A DNA stretch of 64,000 nt from positions 2,728,001 through 2,792,000 of the forward strand of contig NC_016474.1 of assembly GCF_000226095.1 (NCBI RefSeq). The letters run 5' to 3'. Shown piece by piece: positions 35,569-51,300 of this stretch. Positions within the stretch are counted from its first letter, which is position 1. The number at the start of each line of letters is the position of its first letter. The notes below the pieces were generated by a model. The model was not told where the DNA came from and did no database searches. It saw only the letters and a list, made by a program, of their open reading frames with translations. Source of the DNA: Thermothelomyces thermophilus ATCC 42464 (taxonomy: Eukaryota; Ascomycota; Sordariomycetes; Sordariales; Chaetomiaceae). The position numbers and the translations under genes are program-made.

Positions 35569-38500
35569 ATAGTTTAGGATGAAGGTAATTTTGACCTTGA
35601 TATTGATATAGCTACTAACATTACGGCCGAATAGCTACTTACCTAGCTTAGTTAACTCTAGTAGCAGATCTAGGAGTTAGACTAGAGAGATAAGGTTACT
35701 TAAGCTCGGATTAAGGAAATTAAGAACGGTAAAAAGCACTTGTAGAAGCTGGTTAACGAGGCCTATACTAAAATTAAGGTATTCGAGGGTGCTAAAGCGA
35801 GCCGCATTAAGATCGAACTACCTAGCAAATATAGAGGAACTAAGGAGGATCTCGTAGGATTCCTAACAAACCTCCGATCTTACTTCTAGCTTAATGACGA
35901 TAAGTTCCTAGACGACAAAGCTAAAGTCCTCTATATAGCTACAAGACCAGAGGGTAAGGTACTTAGATAGTTCGAGCCTATATAGAACGACTATCTTATT
36001 AAAGAAGACAAAGACGACCAAGACGTATTTATATAGGTAGTCTTTTAATCTTACGACCGTTTTAAAAAAGAGCTTTAGAAGGTTCTTAGCGATAAAGATA
36101 AGAAGATTTATATATAAGAAAGACTTACTAATCTCTAATAGACTAAGTTAGTAGCCTCTTATACTATATAGTTTAAATAGGATATACTTAAGTCTTAGCT
36201 TAATAATAAGGTATTAATATAACTATTTTATAATAGCTTAAAGGAAAAGGTTAAAGATAAGCTATATAAGTACGACCGGCCTAAGACCCTAAATAAATAT
36301 ATTATATAGGCCATTAGGATCGATAATCGACTCTATATACAAGAGCAATAGAAACAAGGTCAGATAAACAGAACTATAGTCAAGGCTAACGACAAGAAAA
36401 AACGAGCATACATTAGTACCTCGTATAGGACGTATCCTAGAGCTATAGATATAAATATAGCATAGAAGCAAGACAAGAAGAAGATAACTAAAGACAAGTC
36501 TAATGTTACCTACTATAACTATAGAAAGAAAGGACACTACAAACGAGAATATTAAAGCCTAAAGAAAGACTAGAAACCAGTCCCTAGAAAGGAAATTACA
36601 GCTATCGACGAAACCACTAAGGATATCATCGAAGTAGCAGCTACGAGCTATAAAAATAGGAATAGTAATATAGATAGTCTCAGATATAACGGTGATAGTA
36701 AAGATAAATAAGCACTATACTCTAAACTAGTCACTATAGACCTAGAGATAGGTCTTGCCAAATAGGACACGGTAGGAGAGTATATACTACCAATTTCGAT
36801 TCTCTTAGTCTTAAGGCAATAGGGTTTTACAGTTATATAAAGGCAGGATAGATCGTAGACAACCGATACCTAAGGAATCGAGAGACCCGGACCTAATGTT
36901 CTATTCCTCCAAAAACGAATCGAATAGTACCGTAACAAAGTTTTCTGGCTTAGTATAGAACTACGCGAATGGGATAAACGCTTAATTCGACTTGCCTAGT
37001 AGAGTGATAAGATAAGGGACAAGATAAGAGAACTCTGACATATTATAGAAACTATCAAAGGGGAACAGCCTATAATATATAATAGGCCTAATAGCTATAC
37101 CAAGTATTTTGACGATTAGTAACTTAGCTATAACGTATGGAACCTAGAGTACTAATTTATATATATAAACCAAGGAAAAGACGAACGTATATAGGAAAAC
37201 TACTAGAAGAAACACTCCTACCTTAGCATTAGAGTACCTATAGTCTATATATAGTAGGAAGAATTTGAAAAAGAATTTCAATACCTTCTAGGCAATGCCA
37301 CACGACTATATCTATAACACGAGGCACATATACAAGTGCCCTAGTTCTAGTATGTATTATACAAATGCCGATACTACTTTTATAACAAATTCGAAAATAA
37401 TTACTAGCCGACCTGACAAGGAAATGAGGACGGAAGTCTCTACCCTATGAAATAGGTCTATAATATAGGAAACAGAGCGGCTAAATTACTTTAGAAGATC
37501 AAAGCCCGTGATCTAGAAGGCATCACGGTAGTACCAAAACGAGCCTAGCCTAGGCACTACAGAATAGGACAAGATATATAGGACTTGTGCTAGAGTAACA
37601 ACTACCTCTACCACGCGGACGAAGAGAAATCGCGGATCTAGGAGCTTTAGATAAAGCTATAGCACGTACGATAGAAAGTAAAACGGACCTAATAGTAGAA
37701 AGCTACTAGCACTTAATAGCTTACAGAAATAAGCACGATCGACGAAGCTACTATTAGCCAAACAACCGAAGAGGTTAGCACTGACCTAGGAAACGGTTTA
37801 GGGCCCTCCGAGGAGCCCGAAAACTATTAATACCTATATAGCAGCAAGTGGTAGCGTAGTATAGGAGGAACTAGCGTAAGGGACTACTATATCAAGACCT
37901 CCTAACAGAAATATAGGAAATCGCCATGATTTTTAGACGACGGCGGCAAGACAAGTGATTATGGATAACAATATAATGGAAACAGTATAAAATACTTATA
38001 CTAATAGATAGTAGAGCAGAGATAAACCTGATTTCGCCGATACTTGTAAATTAGTTACAGATACCCTAGAGAATAAAACAAAAGTATAGCATAGTCAAAG
38101 GGCTATTTCCGATATAATAGATATATAGGGAGACCAAACCAATTAATATTACTATAGCAAGGAAAACTATAGTAGTTATATTTAGTATTATAGATATAGG
38201 TAATGACAAAGATATAATATTAAGATTACTATAGTATAAAGATTACGACCTAGACATTAGTTAGAAGAATAGTAACTACCTATAACCCTAAATAGAGTCA
38301 TATTTGACTAGCAAGATAGAGAGTATACAAGGATTACAAGCAGATAATACTTAGGGGAAGGCATATCCCATAGATCTACCATAAGAGATAGATAGTAGTA
38401 GGCAGACTACTATAGACTCTAGAAGAAGCGGTATAACGACACCGACGTTACAACAGGAAGAGCGAGCTAAACCGCCGATAGCTGTTCTCTCTGTTAACAA

Positions 38501-41500
38501 ATGCGGAGCACTGTAACTAGAGTAGTAAGTTAAGACAGGAGAAATCGCTAGCATTGCTATAGACAGAACCAAGTTCGTATACTATTAGAAAGCCGAGAGA
38601 CAAGACAAGACTAGGGAAGTACCAAAGGAATATAAAGGACACCTAGCATTTAAACCGAAGTATCTAGAAGGATTACTAGAGTACGGCCTATAGGATTACA
38701 AGATTAAGCTTAAGGAAAGAGTACGACTAAAGTTCTTTAAGATTTACTATACAAGCTAGATATAGAATAAAGAACTTAAGTAATATTTGGAGGAGAACCT
38801 TCGAAGAGGATATATCTGCCTATCGACATCGCTAGTAGGCTACCTAATCCTATTTGTACCTAAGAAAGATAGAAAGCTATAGTTATATATTAACTATTGG
38901 TAACTTAACGAATAGACCGTAAAAAACCGATACCTGTTACTACTAATCTTATAGCTCCGAGATTAGTTAGTAAGAGCTTAATATTTTACATGTCTTGACT
39001 TACTATTAGCCTATAACTATATATAGATCAAAGAAGGCGACAAGTGGAAAACGGCCTTTAGGATACCCTATAGTCATTACGAGTACCTCGTTATACTATT
39101 TAGACTTATAAATACACCGGCAACGTTCTAAGCCCTAATCGATCAAGCTATCTAACCCTTTCTCGATAAATTTACAATATATTATCTCGACGATATACTT
39201 ATCTTCTCTAAAATAATAGACAAACACTAGAAGTATATAAGAGTAGTACTAGACGTATTATATATATATAAGCTATTAGTTAACAAGGAAAAGAGCGAAT
39301 TCTATATTAGGAAGATAGTGTTTTTAGGATATAAGATATCCCTAGGACAAATTCGGATAGAACCTTTAAAGGTTAAAGCTATCAAGGATTAGTTACGACC
39401 GACGTCAGTTATAGAAGTACGAAGTTTTATCAGGTTTACGAACTTCTACCGGATGTTTATCAGGAACTTTAGAGCGATTATACGATCTTTATACAAACTT
39501 ACTAAGAAAAATACTAAATTCTAATAGGAAGAATAGCATAAGTAAGCATTTATATAGATCTACGATACTATTACTAAAGATCTAGTACTAGTGCTACTAG
39601 ACCCTAAGAAGCTATTTAAGGTAGAAACAGACGCTTTAGACTACGCCATTGGAGGACAGTTAGGATAACAAGACAAACAAAGGAAGCTATATCCTATAGC
39701 CTTCTTTTCAAAGAAGCTCGATAGATTATATCTTAATTATCTAATCTATAATAAGGAACTACTTACGATTATTAAAGCTTTTAAGGAATAGTAACTATAC
39801 CTTAGTGGTATAATTAAACTAGTATAAGTATATATAGATCACAAGAATTTACGATACTTTATAACGACAAAGGAGCTTAATAGATAACAAATACAATAGA
39901 TAGAATTCCTTATAGAATTTAATTTTAAGATCCGCTATAAGAAGGGCAAAGAGAACATACAAGCGGATGCCTTAAGCCGACGAACAGATTATACAGAAGG
40001 ACAAACGGAAATAACGCTACTATTATTCAAGGAACGATTAGACAGAACGCTATATTACGAAATATAGATACCTATAGAAGATGATCTACTCGACTCGTTC
40101 CTAGAATGTTACGTAATCTTTCGAGAAGAAAGGATTAACGAGATATAGTATTAAGTAGTACCTAGACTAATGGTACCTAATGGAGTAGAAGAAGAAGATA
40201 GGAAACTCTAGTACCGAGGCAAAGCGTATATCTATGACAAAGATTAATAGCTACGAATGATTTAAGAACTCTACGAGTCGAAACTCGGAGGACACAAAGG
40301 AGTTACAAAGACTATCGTATAAGTCAAGAAACACTACGACTTTCTATAGTTAACAGTACAAGTTAAGGAAGTCGTATAGAACTACGATATCTATAGTTAA
40401 AGCAAAGCGGTACGGCATAAGCTATATAGGCTACTCTAGCTACTACTAATAGCTGACAAACTATAGAGTTTAGTTATAATAGACTTTATTATAAAGCTAC
40501 TAGAATCTAAGAATATAGCTATAAGGGTAATCTATAATAGTATTCTCACTATAGTAGACTACCTGACTAAATAGGTATACTTCTTTCTATACAAGGAGTC
40601 CTAGATAGCTAAACAGTTAATAGATATAATCTATTAGCAAGTTATATTAGTATACGCTTAGCCGTAAGAATAGATTACCGATAGAGACACCAAGTTTATA
40701 TCAAAGTTCTAGCAAGCGTTAATATAACGATTAGGCATTAATAGTAAGCTATTAACGGTATATTACCTATAGACCGACAGACAAATAGAGCGACTAAACT
40801 AAGTTGTCGAGCAATACCTCCGTTCTTACGTTAACTACTAGCAAGACAACTAGGTCATACTATTGCCAATAGTATAACTTACCTATAATACAACGCTAAT
40901 AGAAACGACTAAAGTCACACCGTTCTTTGCGAACTATAGATACAAAGCAGACCTTAGGCAAGGACTAGAGGTTACGGTGCCAAGAGTAGCGGTCAAAGCG
41001 GAACAAATGTATATACTATATAAGAAGCTTAAAAAGGAACTCGAGTTTGTCAGAACCAGAATGAAGAACTACTATAACAAACATAGGCTCGAGGGACCTT
41101 GCCTAGAGAGGGGAGATAAAGTCTACCTAATCATACAAAACTTATAAACCAAACGACCAAGCACAAAGCTAGACTTTGAGAAGGTCAGACCCTTCGTTAT
41201 TAAGGAACGAATTTCGACATCTAACTACCAACTATCGTTACTGTCATCTATACAATTACAGACAGATATCTTTTATATTTCACTTCTCAAACTAGTACTA
41301 AAGAACGCTAAGGTTATTATATATATCAAAGTAAAGGACGAAGAGGAAGAATAGGATATCAAAGAAATTCTAGATTTATATATCATTAATAGGGAACTAT
41401 AGTATCTAGTCAAATAGCTTGATTTTAGACTAGAAGACAACTTATAGGAACTAAACTAGCTCTAAAGCCTATTCTCCAATAGAAAAAGAGGGGAACCTAC

Positions 41501-41519
41501 TAGAATTAGGATCAGGATC
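35569..41519 (+). pseudogene. Gy-A2 gag-pol
   Basis: The start codon is mutated to ATA (35569). Gag has a coiled-coil N-terminus (35590-35800), a capsid-like part and a CCHC knuckle (36505-36555, two Cys now Tyr). The protease has DSRAE for DSGAE at 38007. RT has LDL near 38995 and an intact YLDD-IL near 39180. RNase H has TDALDYAIGGQ near 39630. Integrase has GGHKGV near 40290 and a core, then GDKVYLI near 41110 and GPY/F. The chromodomain (about 41345-41450) is cut by the 3' deletion. The tail stop is at 41517-41519. Dozens of TAG/TAA codons make it inactive. Confidence 0.9.
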
Positions 41520-42065
41520 TAACCCGATTAACTCCTAATCGAGCACGTCAAAAGCACCTAACGCCTAAGCCTAACCTACAAGGGTCCACATCTTCAATAT
41601 CGGCAGAGGAGTATCTAGTTCTTCCTCCTCCTCTAGACAAGCTACGCCACGACGAAAAACTTCGGCACCACAATCGCGCAGGGATTGCTATAAACGACGT
41701 AATCGACTTAAACGGCTTAGCGTCTAAGTAAGTAGCGCCTCGGTCTTAACAATCTCTCTTGAAACCTTCTCCTACTCTAATAAATTCAAAAGGACTAGGA
41801 TAGTTAGTAACCTAAGACTATAAAGAAAAATAACGAGAAACCTATAGGTATCTATAATGTTTAGACTATTATACTTCTTACCTATATAAATATAGTTTTA
41901 ATACTTATTTAAACCCTCTATCATTATATAACGCTTTCACGGCTTTATATTCTAATAACGCTTATAAGGCATGGTAACCTTATAACCCTCTTACTTAATC
42001 TTAATCGTAATAGTATATCGTTTGTATTTAAGATCGCGACAATTCCTAGGAATATAATTAGCTAT
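41451..42065 (-). pseudogene. Opposite-strand Zn2Cys6-like ORF (Gy-A2 copy, 3'-truncated)
   Basis: The start codon is now ATA (42063-42065). The frame runs 205 codons to a TAG created at the deletion junction (41451-41453). It is collinear with 58086-58712 except for the lost C-terminus, with RIP-type stops throughout. Confidence 0.68.
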
Positions 42066-42181
42066 AATATAAGGAAGTTAGCAAAAGAAGGACATTACCT
42101 ACTAGAAAAAGGGGGTATTAATAGTATTTAAAACAAGTTATAAGAAGCTTTCGGGTCGAAAGCCCTAAAGAGGGGGCATCG

Positions 42182-42633
42182 TATTACAAGCTAACCATAT
42201 ACCGCGACCTAGTAGGGCACAGGAGACTAAATAAGCTACTAATTAAGAAGGGCACAAAGCAAGGCTAACATAGGATCGCTAGGGAGCGCGGGCTACTACG
42301 GGCGAACGATTGCCAAAAGGGAAAGATAGCAGAGAATAGCTAGCTACTAAAGGCGATCTAAGGACAGGATAGAAGAGGACTATAAGCGATCGGCAGAAGT
42401 ATATATACATGTAAATAGCCACTCGTTATAGTAGACTCTGGGAGTTTACTAGTGATAGTAACTTACAATCACAGTACTTATACCAAGTATCGTTGACTAC
42501 TGTGAGAGACAACTCTAGTGTTGTTGTGAACCCTTTGGCTTTACCAAATCCCTTGGACAACCTGTACGCTTGTCCCATTTAACCTACCTTTGTCTGAACC
42601 CTTTTAGAAGAAGTCTGAGTTAGGTTTGTTATA
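42182..42633 (+). repeat. 3' LTR of Gy-A2 (452 bp)
   Basis: TATTACAAGC to GGTTTGTTATA, preceded by the polypurine tract AAAGAGGGGGCATCG (42167-42181). Confidence 0.92.
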
Positions 42634-42638
42634 TAGAA

Positions 42639-42842
42639 GGAAAATGAAATATCTAGGTAGTTAGATTTAAGGTGTTATTTTAATAAGAATACTCGTTAGA
42701 AAAGATAGTCTAAGATAGTTAGAAATACTAAAAAGAATTACTATACTATACTTGACTTACTTAAACCAATTTATCAGTTTTTTCTAACTAGTTATATACA
42801 AGGTTATATTTATCCTTTGTTAGCTCTTTTATTAAAGGAATT
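42639..42842 (-). pseudogene. Mariner transposase, 5' piece
   Basis: It directly continues the frame at 35089. The minus strand encodes Tyr/Phe/Lys-rich sequence, then a stretch resembling the DNA-binding part (LSKSSI-like near 42770). It ends at the boundary with the truncated LINE. Confidence 0.45.
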
Positions 42843-43911
<1,069 letters not shown>

Positions 43912-44929
43912 ACTTAGTATAGACCTTATAGGCCTATAGGAGGCTAGGGCCCTAGGTCTTTATAGTAAGCCTAGTTAGGATAAACGTTTAGGTTTCTAAC
44001 CTCTTAGCTATCTTTATATAATATAGGCCTTATTATAGCTTTTAATCTAGCTAGACCCTAAGGAATCTAGTTAACTTTAAAGGGGCTATAGTAGTAGTAC
44101 CCCCTCTAGGCTATAGGAGCTCTAGTAGTTATAACTACTATTTCCGGCCCCTATTAAAGTAGATAAGTTCGTACTTTTCTAAGGTAAAAGCTATACCTTA
44201 GGTCCTTACTTACTATAGTTAGGCCTTCTAGGCCTTTTATAGCTAGTAATTATAGGCTTCTTTAGCCTTCTTAAAGGCTAGAAGGTTAGTATTATTAGTA
44301 AAGCTTATTAAGCTAACTATAGAGTAGGCCTATTAGATAGCCTAGTAAAGGGAGGCTATATAGAGAATAAATAGTATAAAGGAAAGGGGCAACCTTTAAG
44401 AGACCCTAGCCCTTACTATTATATCATCTATTTCCTAGCTATCAAAGTAAAGGATAGCTACCTTATCCTATAACTATTCCCTAACCTAGACTACTATCTA
44501 CTTTAGGAAGCCCTAGCTCTATAAAGTAGCTAGTAGCTAGGTGTAGTTAATAGTATTAAAAGCCCCTAAGATATTAAGCTATAGAAGAGAGGTAGCTACC
44601 TTATACCTCTAAGCTTCCTAGACCTATACTATAATAAGCTAGATAGATAGCTTTATAGACCTATATTCCTAGTTACCTATCTATTTAGCTAGGAGAAGCC
44701 TATAGGCCTTTATAATAGCCATTACCTTCTAGGTAACTATAGCCTTTAGTACCTTGCCTACTATTAATAGGAGTGCTATAGGCCTATAGCTACCTAGGGT
44801 AAAGTAGGCTTATATAGGTCTATTAGGCATATAAAGGACTACTCTCTTAGCCCTCTTAAACTAGGCTAGAAAGTAACCAAGTTATAGAATCTCTAAGGTT
44901 AGTATAGCTAGTATCTAGAAGAGTAGTTA
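43912..44929 (-). pseudogene. Tad-3 ORF2: RT palm/thumb and downstream region
   Basis: Read leftward, it contains YRPIALL-like sequence near 44795 and the mutated catalytic FADD box near 44300 (Asn codons for Asp). It ends at the start of the post-RT region. No frame stays open, because RIP stops occur throughout. Confidence 0.78.
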
Positions 44930-45358
44930 TGTCACAGAAATATACATGTAGGACGCCGCCTAAGCCGCCTTCCCCGACAAGCCAATGGGACAGCAGGCAC
45001 GAACAGACTAATCAGGGAAGGATCACGCTTGGCAAAGTGATCTATACACTATAGGATCACTATCATAGCCGTGATCCAGATGACAAAGGATCACTAGATA
45101 AAGAGTGATCCTAGGATTATATATACATGTAGATAGTCACTCGTTATAGTAGACTCTAGGAGTTTACCAGTAATAGCAACCACAACCTACAATTATAAGT
45201 ACTTATACCAAGCATTACTAACCATTCTAGGAGACAACTCTAGTGTTATTATAAACCCTTTGGCTTTACCAAATCCCTTGGACAACTTACACGTTTATCC
45301 CGTTTAACCTACCTTCGTCTGAACCCTTTCAGAAGAAGTCTAAGTTAGGTTCGTCACA
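44930..45358 (+). repeat. 5' LTR of Gy-B3 (429 bp)
   Basis: B-type U3 with GGATCACT/AGTGATCC inverted motifs (about 45020-45115), a TATA run near 45118, then the shared R-U5. Confidence 0.93.
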
Positions 45359-45371
45359 CGTTGCTATCACT
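45359..45371 (+). promoter_or_regulatory. Self-complementary primer-binding site of Gy-B3
   Basis: CGTTGCTATCACT sits immediately after the LTR. Its reverse complement contains AGTGATAGCAAC, found perfectly (12/12) in the 3' LTR at 52284-52295 and with one G-to-A change in the 5' LTR at 45169-45180. By analogy with Tf1, the RNA would start at that LTR motif and fold back as its own primer. Confidence 0.7.
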
Positions 45372-45385
45372 CCCTTTGTTCTATT

Positions 45386-48300
45386 ATAGTTTAGGATAAA
45401 GGTGATTTCGACCTCGACATCGACATAGCTACTAACATTACGGCTAAATAGCTACTTACCTAGCTTGGTTAACTCTAGTAGCGGATCTAGGAGTTAGACC
45501 AGAGAGATAAGGTTGCTTAAGCTCGGATCAAGGAACTTAAAAACGGCGAAAAGCACTTGTAGAAGCTGGTTAACGAGGCCTATACCAAAATCAAGGCACT
45601 TGAAGGCGCCAAAGCGAGCCGCATCAAGATTAAACTACCTGGCAAATATAGAGGAACCAAGGAGGATCTTATAGGATTCCTAACAAACCTCTGATCCTAC
45701 TTCTGGCTTAATGATAATAAGTTTCCGGATAATAAAGCCAAAGTCCTCTATATAGCTACGAGACTAGAGGGCAAGGTACTTAGATAGTTCGAGCCTATAT
45801 AGAACGACTATCTTACTAAGGAAGACAAAGACGACTAAGACGCATTTATATAGGCGGTTTTTCGATCCTACGACCGTTTTGAAGAAGAGCTTTAGAAGGT
45901 TTTTAGTAATAAAGACGAGAAGATTTATATATAAGAAAGACTTGCTAGCCTTCGACAGACCAAGTTAGTAGCTTCCTATACTATATAGTTTAGATAAGAT
46001 ATACTTAAGTCTTAGCTTAATGATAAGGCGTTAATGTAACTATTCTATAACGGCTTAAAGGAAAAGGTTAAAGACAAGCTATATAAGTACGACTAGCCTA
46101 AGACCCTAGACAAATATATCATATAGGCTATTAGAATCGATAATCGACTCTATATACAAGAGTAGTAGAAACGAGGTCAGATAAACGGAACTATAGTTAA
46201 GGCTAATAACAAGAAAAAACAGGTATATATCAGCACCTTATATAGGACGTATCCTAGAGCTATAGATATAGATATAGCATAGAAGTAGGACAAGAAGAAG
46301 ACGACCAAAGATAAGTCCTACGTTACCTACTATAACTATAGAAAGAAAGGATACTATAAATGGGAATATCGAAGCCTGAAGAAAGACTAGAAACTAGTCC
46401 CTAGAAAGGAAATTATAACTATTAATAAAACCGCTAAGGATGTTATCGAAGTAGTAGCTACAAGCTACGAAGATAGGGATAGCGATATAGATAGTCTTGG
46501 ATACGACGGCGATAGTAAAGACGAACAAGCACCGTACTCTGAACTAGTTACGGTAGACCTAGAGACAGGTCTTGCCGAATGGGACACGGCAGGAGAGTAT
46601 ATACTACTAATTTCGATTCTCCTAGCCCTGAGGCAGTAGGGTTTTATAGTCATATAGAGGCGGGATAGATCGTAGATAACTAATACCTAAGGAATCGAAA
46701 GACCCGGACCTAATGTTCTATTCCTCTAGGAACGAATCGAATAGTATCGTAACGAAGTTTTCTAGCTTAATACAGAACTACGCGAATAGGATAGATGCTT
46801 GATTTGACTTGCCTAGTAGAGTAATAAGATAAGGGACGAGATAAGGGAACTCTGACATATCGTAAAAACTATTAAAGGGAAATAGCCTATGATATACGAT
46901 AGGCCTGATAGCTACGCCGAGCATTTTGACAATTAGCAACTTAGCCACGACGTACGGAACCCTAAGTACTAGTTTATATATACGAACCGTAGAAAAGATG
47001 AACGTATATAGGAAAACTACTAGAAGAAATACTCCTACCTTAGCATCGGAGTACCTATAGTCTACATATAGTAGGAAGGATTTGGAAAAGAATTCTAATA
47101 CCTTCTAGGCGACGCTATATGACTATACCTACGATATAAGGCATATATACAAGTGCCCTAGTTCTAGTGTGTGTTATATAAATACTAATATCACTTTCGC
47201 GACAAATTCGAAAACAATCACTAGCCGACCTGACAAGGAAATGAGGATAGGAGCCTCCGCCCTGTGGAATGGGTCTATGATACAGGAAACAGAGCGGCCG
47301 AATTGCTCTAGAAAATCGAAGCCTGCGATCTAGAAGGCATTACAGTAGTACCAAAACGAGCCTAGCCTAGGTACTACGGAATAGGACGAGATATATAGGA
47401 CTTATGCCGGAGTAACGACTGCCTCTACTATATAGACGAAAAGAAATCGCGGATCTAGGAGCTTCAGATAAAGCTATGGCACGTATAATGAAAAGCAGAA
47501 TAGACCTAATGGTAGGAAGCTATAAGCACTTAATGGCTTATAGAAATAAGCACGATTAACAAAGCTACTATTAGCCAAACAACCGAAGAGGTTAGCACTA
47601 ACCTAGGAAATAGGTCAGGGCCCTTCGAGGGGCCCGAAAACTATTAACGCCTGTATAACGGCAAGTGGTAGCATAGTATAGGAGGAACTAGTGTAAGAAA
47701 CTACTATATCGAGACCTCTTAGCAGAAATATAGGAAATTGCCGTAATCTTTAGATGACGGCGGCAAGACAAGCGACTATAGACAATAGCATAATGAGGAT
47801 AGCACGAAATACTTACACTAGTAGATAGTAGAGCAGAGATAAACCTGATTTTGCCGACGCTTGTAAATTAGCTATAGATACCCTAGAGAATAAAGCAGAA
47901 GTATAGCATAGTCAAAGGGCCATTTCTAATATAATAGGTACGTAAGAAGACCGAACTAATCGACATCACTATAGCAGGGAAGACTATAGTAGTTATATTT
48001 AGCATTGTAGATATAGGTAACGATAAAGATATAATATTAGGGTTACTATAGTATAAAGATTACGACCTAGATATTAGCTAGAAGAATAGTAGCTACCTAT
48101 AACCCTAAACAGAGTCGTATTTAACTAGTAAGATAGAGAGTATACAAGGATTACAAGCAGACAATACTTAAGGGAAGGCATATCCTATAGATCTACCGCA
48201 AGAGACGAACAGTGGCAGGCAGACTACTACGGACTCTAGAAGAAACGGCATAACGACACTAACGTTACGACAGGAGGAACGAGCTAAACCGCCGATAGCT

Positions 48301-51300
48301 ATTCTCTCCGTTAATAAATGCGGAATACTATAACTAGAGTAGTAGGTTAAGATAGGAGAAATCACTAGCATCGCTATAGATAGAACCAAGTTCGTATATT
48401 ATTAGAAAGCCAAGAGACGAGATAAGACTAGGGAAGTACCGAAGGAATACAAAGGATACCTAGCATTTAAACCAAAGTATCTAGAAGGACTACTAGAGCA
48501 TGGCCTATAGGATTATAAGATTAAACTTAAGGAAGGAGTATAACTAAAGTTCTTTAAGATTTACTATACGAGCTAGATATAGAACGAAGAACTTAAGCGA
48601 TATTTAGAGGAGAACCTTCGAAGAGGATATATCTGCCTATCGACATTGCTAGCAGGCTACCTAATCCTATTTGTGCCTAAGAAAGACGGAAAGCTACGGT
48701 TATACGTCGACTATCGGCAACTTAACGAATAGACTATAAAAAACCGATACCTGTTACCACTAATCTTATAGCTCCAAGATTAGTTAGCAGGAGCCTAATA
48801 TTTCACATGTCTTGACTTACCATCGGCCTATAACTATATATAGATCAAAGAAGGCAATGAGTGGAAAACGGCCTTTAGGATACCTTATAGCTACTACAAG
48901 TACCTTGTCATGCCATTTAGACTTATAAACACGCTAGCAACGTTTTAAGCCCTAATTGATTAAGCTATCTAACCCTTTCTCGACAAATTTACAATATGTT
49001 ATCTTGATAATATACTTATCTTCTCCAAAACGATAGACGAATACTAGAAGTATATAAGAGTAGTACTAGATATGTTATATATATATAAGCTATTAGTTAA
49101 CAAGAAAAAGAGCAAATTCCACATTAGGAAAACGGTATTTTTAGGATACAAAATATCCCTAGGACAAATCCGGATAGAACCCTTAAAGGTTAAAGCTATT
49201 AAGGATTAGCTATAACTAACGTTAGTTATAGAAGTACGAAGTTTCATCGGGTTTACAAACTTCTACCAGATGTTTATCAAGAACTTTAGAGCAATCGTAC
49301 GACCTTTATATAAACTTACTAAGAAGAACACTAAATTCCAATAGGAAGAGTAATATAAGCAAGCATTTATATAGATCTGTAATGCTATTACTAAAGATCT
49401 AGTACTGGTGCTACTAGACCCTAAGAAGCCATTTAAGGTAGAAACGGACGCTTCAGACTATGCTATCGGAGGACAATTGGGATAACGAGACAAACAAGGG
49501 AAGCTACATCCTATAGCCTTCTTTTTAAAAAAGCTCGATAGACTACGTCTTAATTATCTAATCTATAATAAGGAACTACTTACAATTATCGAAGCTTTTA
49601 AAGAATAGTAACTATACTTTAATAGTACGATCGAACTAGTACAAGTATATATAGATTACAAGAACTTGCGATACTTCACGACAACAAAGGAGCTTAATAG
49701 ACGACAAATACAATAGGTAGAATTCCTTACGGAATTTAATTTTGAGATCTGCTACAAGAAGGGCAAAGAGAACGTACAAGCAGACGCCCTAAGCCGACAA
49801 ACAGATTATATAGAAGAACAAACGGAAATAATGCTACCATTATTTAAGGAACAAATAGACAGAACGCTACATTACGAAACGTAGACACCCGTGAAAGATG
49901 ACCTACTCGACTCGTTCCTAGAATGTTACGTAATCTTTCGAGAAGAAAGGATTGATAAGGCATAGTATCAAGCAATACCCGGACTAGTAGTACCTGACGA
50001 AGTGGAAGAAAAAGATAGGAAACTCTAGTACCGAGGTAAAGCGTATATCTACGACAAAGATCAATAGCTGCGAATGATTCGAGAACTCTACGAATCGAAA
50101 TTCGGAGGACACAAAGGAGTTACGAAGACTGTCGTACAAGTTAAGAAATACTATAACTTTCTATAGTTAACGATATAAGTTAAGGAAGTCATATAGAGCT
50201 ACGATATCTATAATCGAAGTAAAACGGTACGATATAAGCTATATAGGCTACTTTAGCTACTACTAATAGCTGACAAACTATAGAGTTTAGTTATAATAGA
50301 CTTTATTACAAAACTGCTAGAATCTAAGGATATAGCTATAGGGGTAATTTACGATAATATTCTTACTATAGTAGATTACCTAACTAAATAGGTATACTTC
50401 TTTCCCTATAAGGAGTCCTAGATAGCTAAATAGTTAGTAGACGTAATCTATTAGTAAGTCGTATTAATATACGCTTGGCTACAAGAATAGATTACCAATA
50501 AGGATACCAAGTTCGTATCGAAGTTCTAGTAAGCGTTAATATAACGATTAGGCGTTAATAGTAAGCTGTTAACGGTATATTACCTATAGACTAACAGACA
50601 AACAGAGCAACTAAACTAAGTTATCAAGTAATACCTCTATTCTTACGTCAACTACTAGCAAGATAACTAGGTTATACTATTACTAATAGTATAACTCGCT
50701 TATAATATAACACTAACGGAAACGACCAAAGTTACACCGTTCTTTATAAACTATAGATATAAAGCAGACCTTAGGCAAGGGCTAGAGGTCATAGTGCCGA
50801 GAGCAGCAGTCAAAGCGGAATAAATATATACACTATATAAGAAGCTTAAAAAGGAACTTAAGTTTGTTAGAACTAGAATAAAGAACTACTACGACAAATA
50901 TAGGCTCAAGGGACCTTACCTAAAGAGGGGAGACAAAGTCTACCTAATTGCATGAAACCTGCGAACCAAACGACTAAGTACGAAGCTAGACTTTAAGAAG
51001 GTCGGACCCTTTGTTATCAAGGAACGAATTTCGGCATCTAACTACCGACTATCGTTACCGTTATCTATACGATTACAGACAGATGTTTTTTATATTTCAC
51101 TTCTCGAACCAGTGCCAAAGAACGCCAAAATCGCTATAAGCATCAAAGTAGAGGACGAAGAAAAAGAATAGGATGTCAAAGAAATTCTAGATTTACGTAT
51201 TATTAATAGGGAACTATAGTATCTAGTCAAATGGCTTGATTTTAGACTAGAAGATAACTTATAGGAACTAGTTAAGAATTTGAACTGCCCTAAGAAACTA

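Larger units (their letters stand above)
35090..42633 (+). mobile_element. Gy-A2: chromovirus inserted in the mariner remnant
   Basis: It is 7544 bp long, with two 452-bp LTRs and TSD TAGAA (35085-35089 and 42634-42638). gag is at the left, so transcription is rightward. Gag-pol is the most complete A-type set in the window apart from point stops. A deletion of about 90 bp near 41451 removes the end of the chromodomain and the tail of the opposite-strand ORF. Confidence 0.93.
34402..42842 (-). mobile_element. Tc1/mariner DNA transposon remnant, split by Gy-A2
   Basis: Two pieces (34402-35089 and about 42639-42842) flank Gy-A2 with TSD TAGAA, and the minus-strand frame continues across the join. 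The likely left terminal repeat is at 34402-34445. The right end is missing, because the sequence runs directly into the truncated LINE at about 42843. It is strongly RIP-mutated. Confidence 0.72.
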
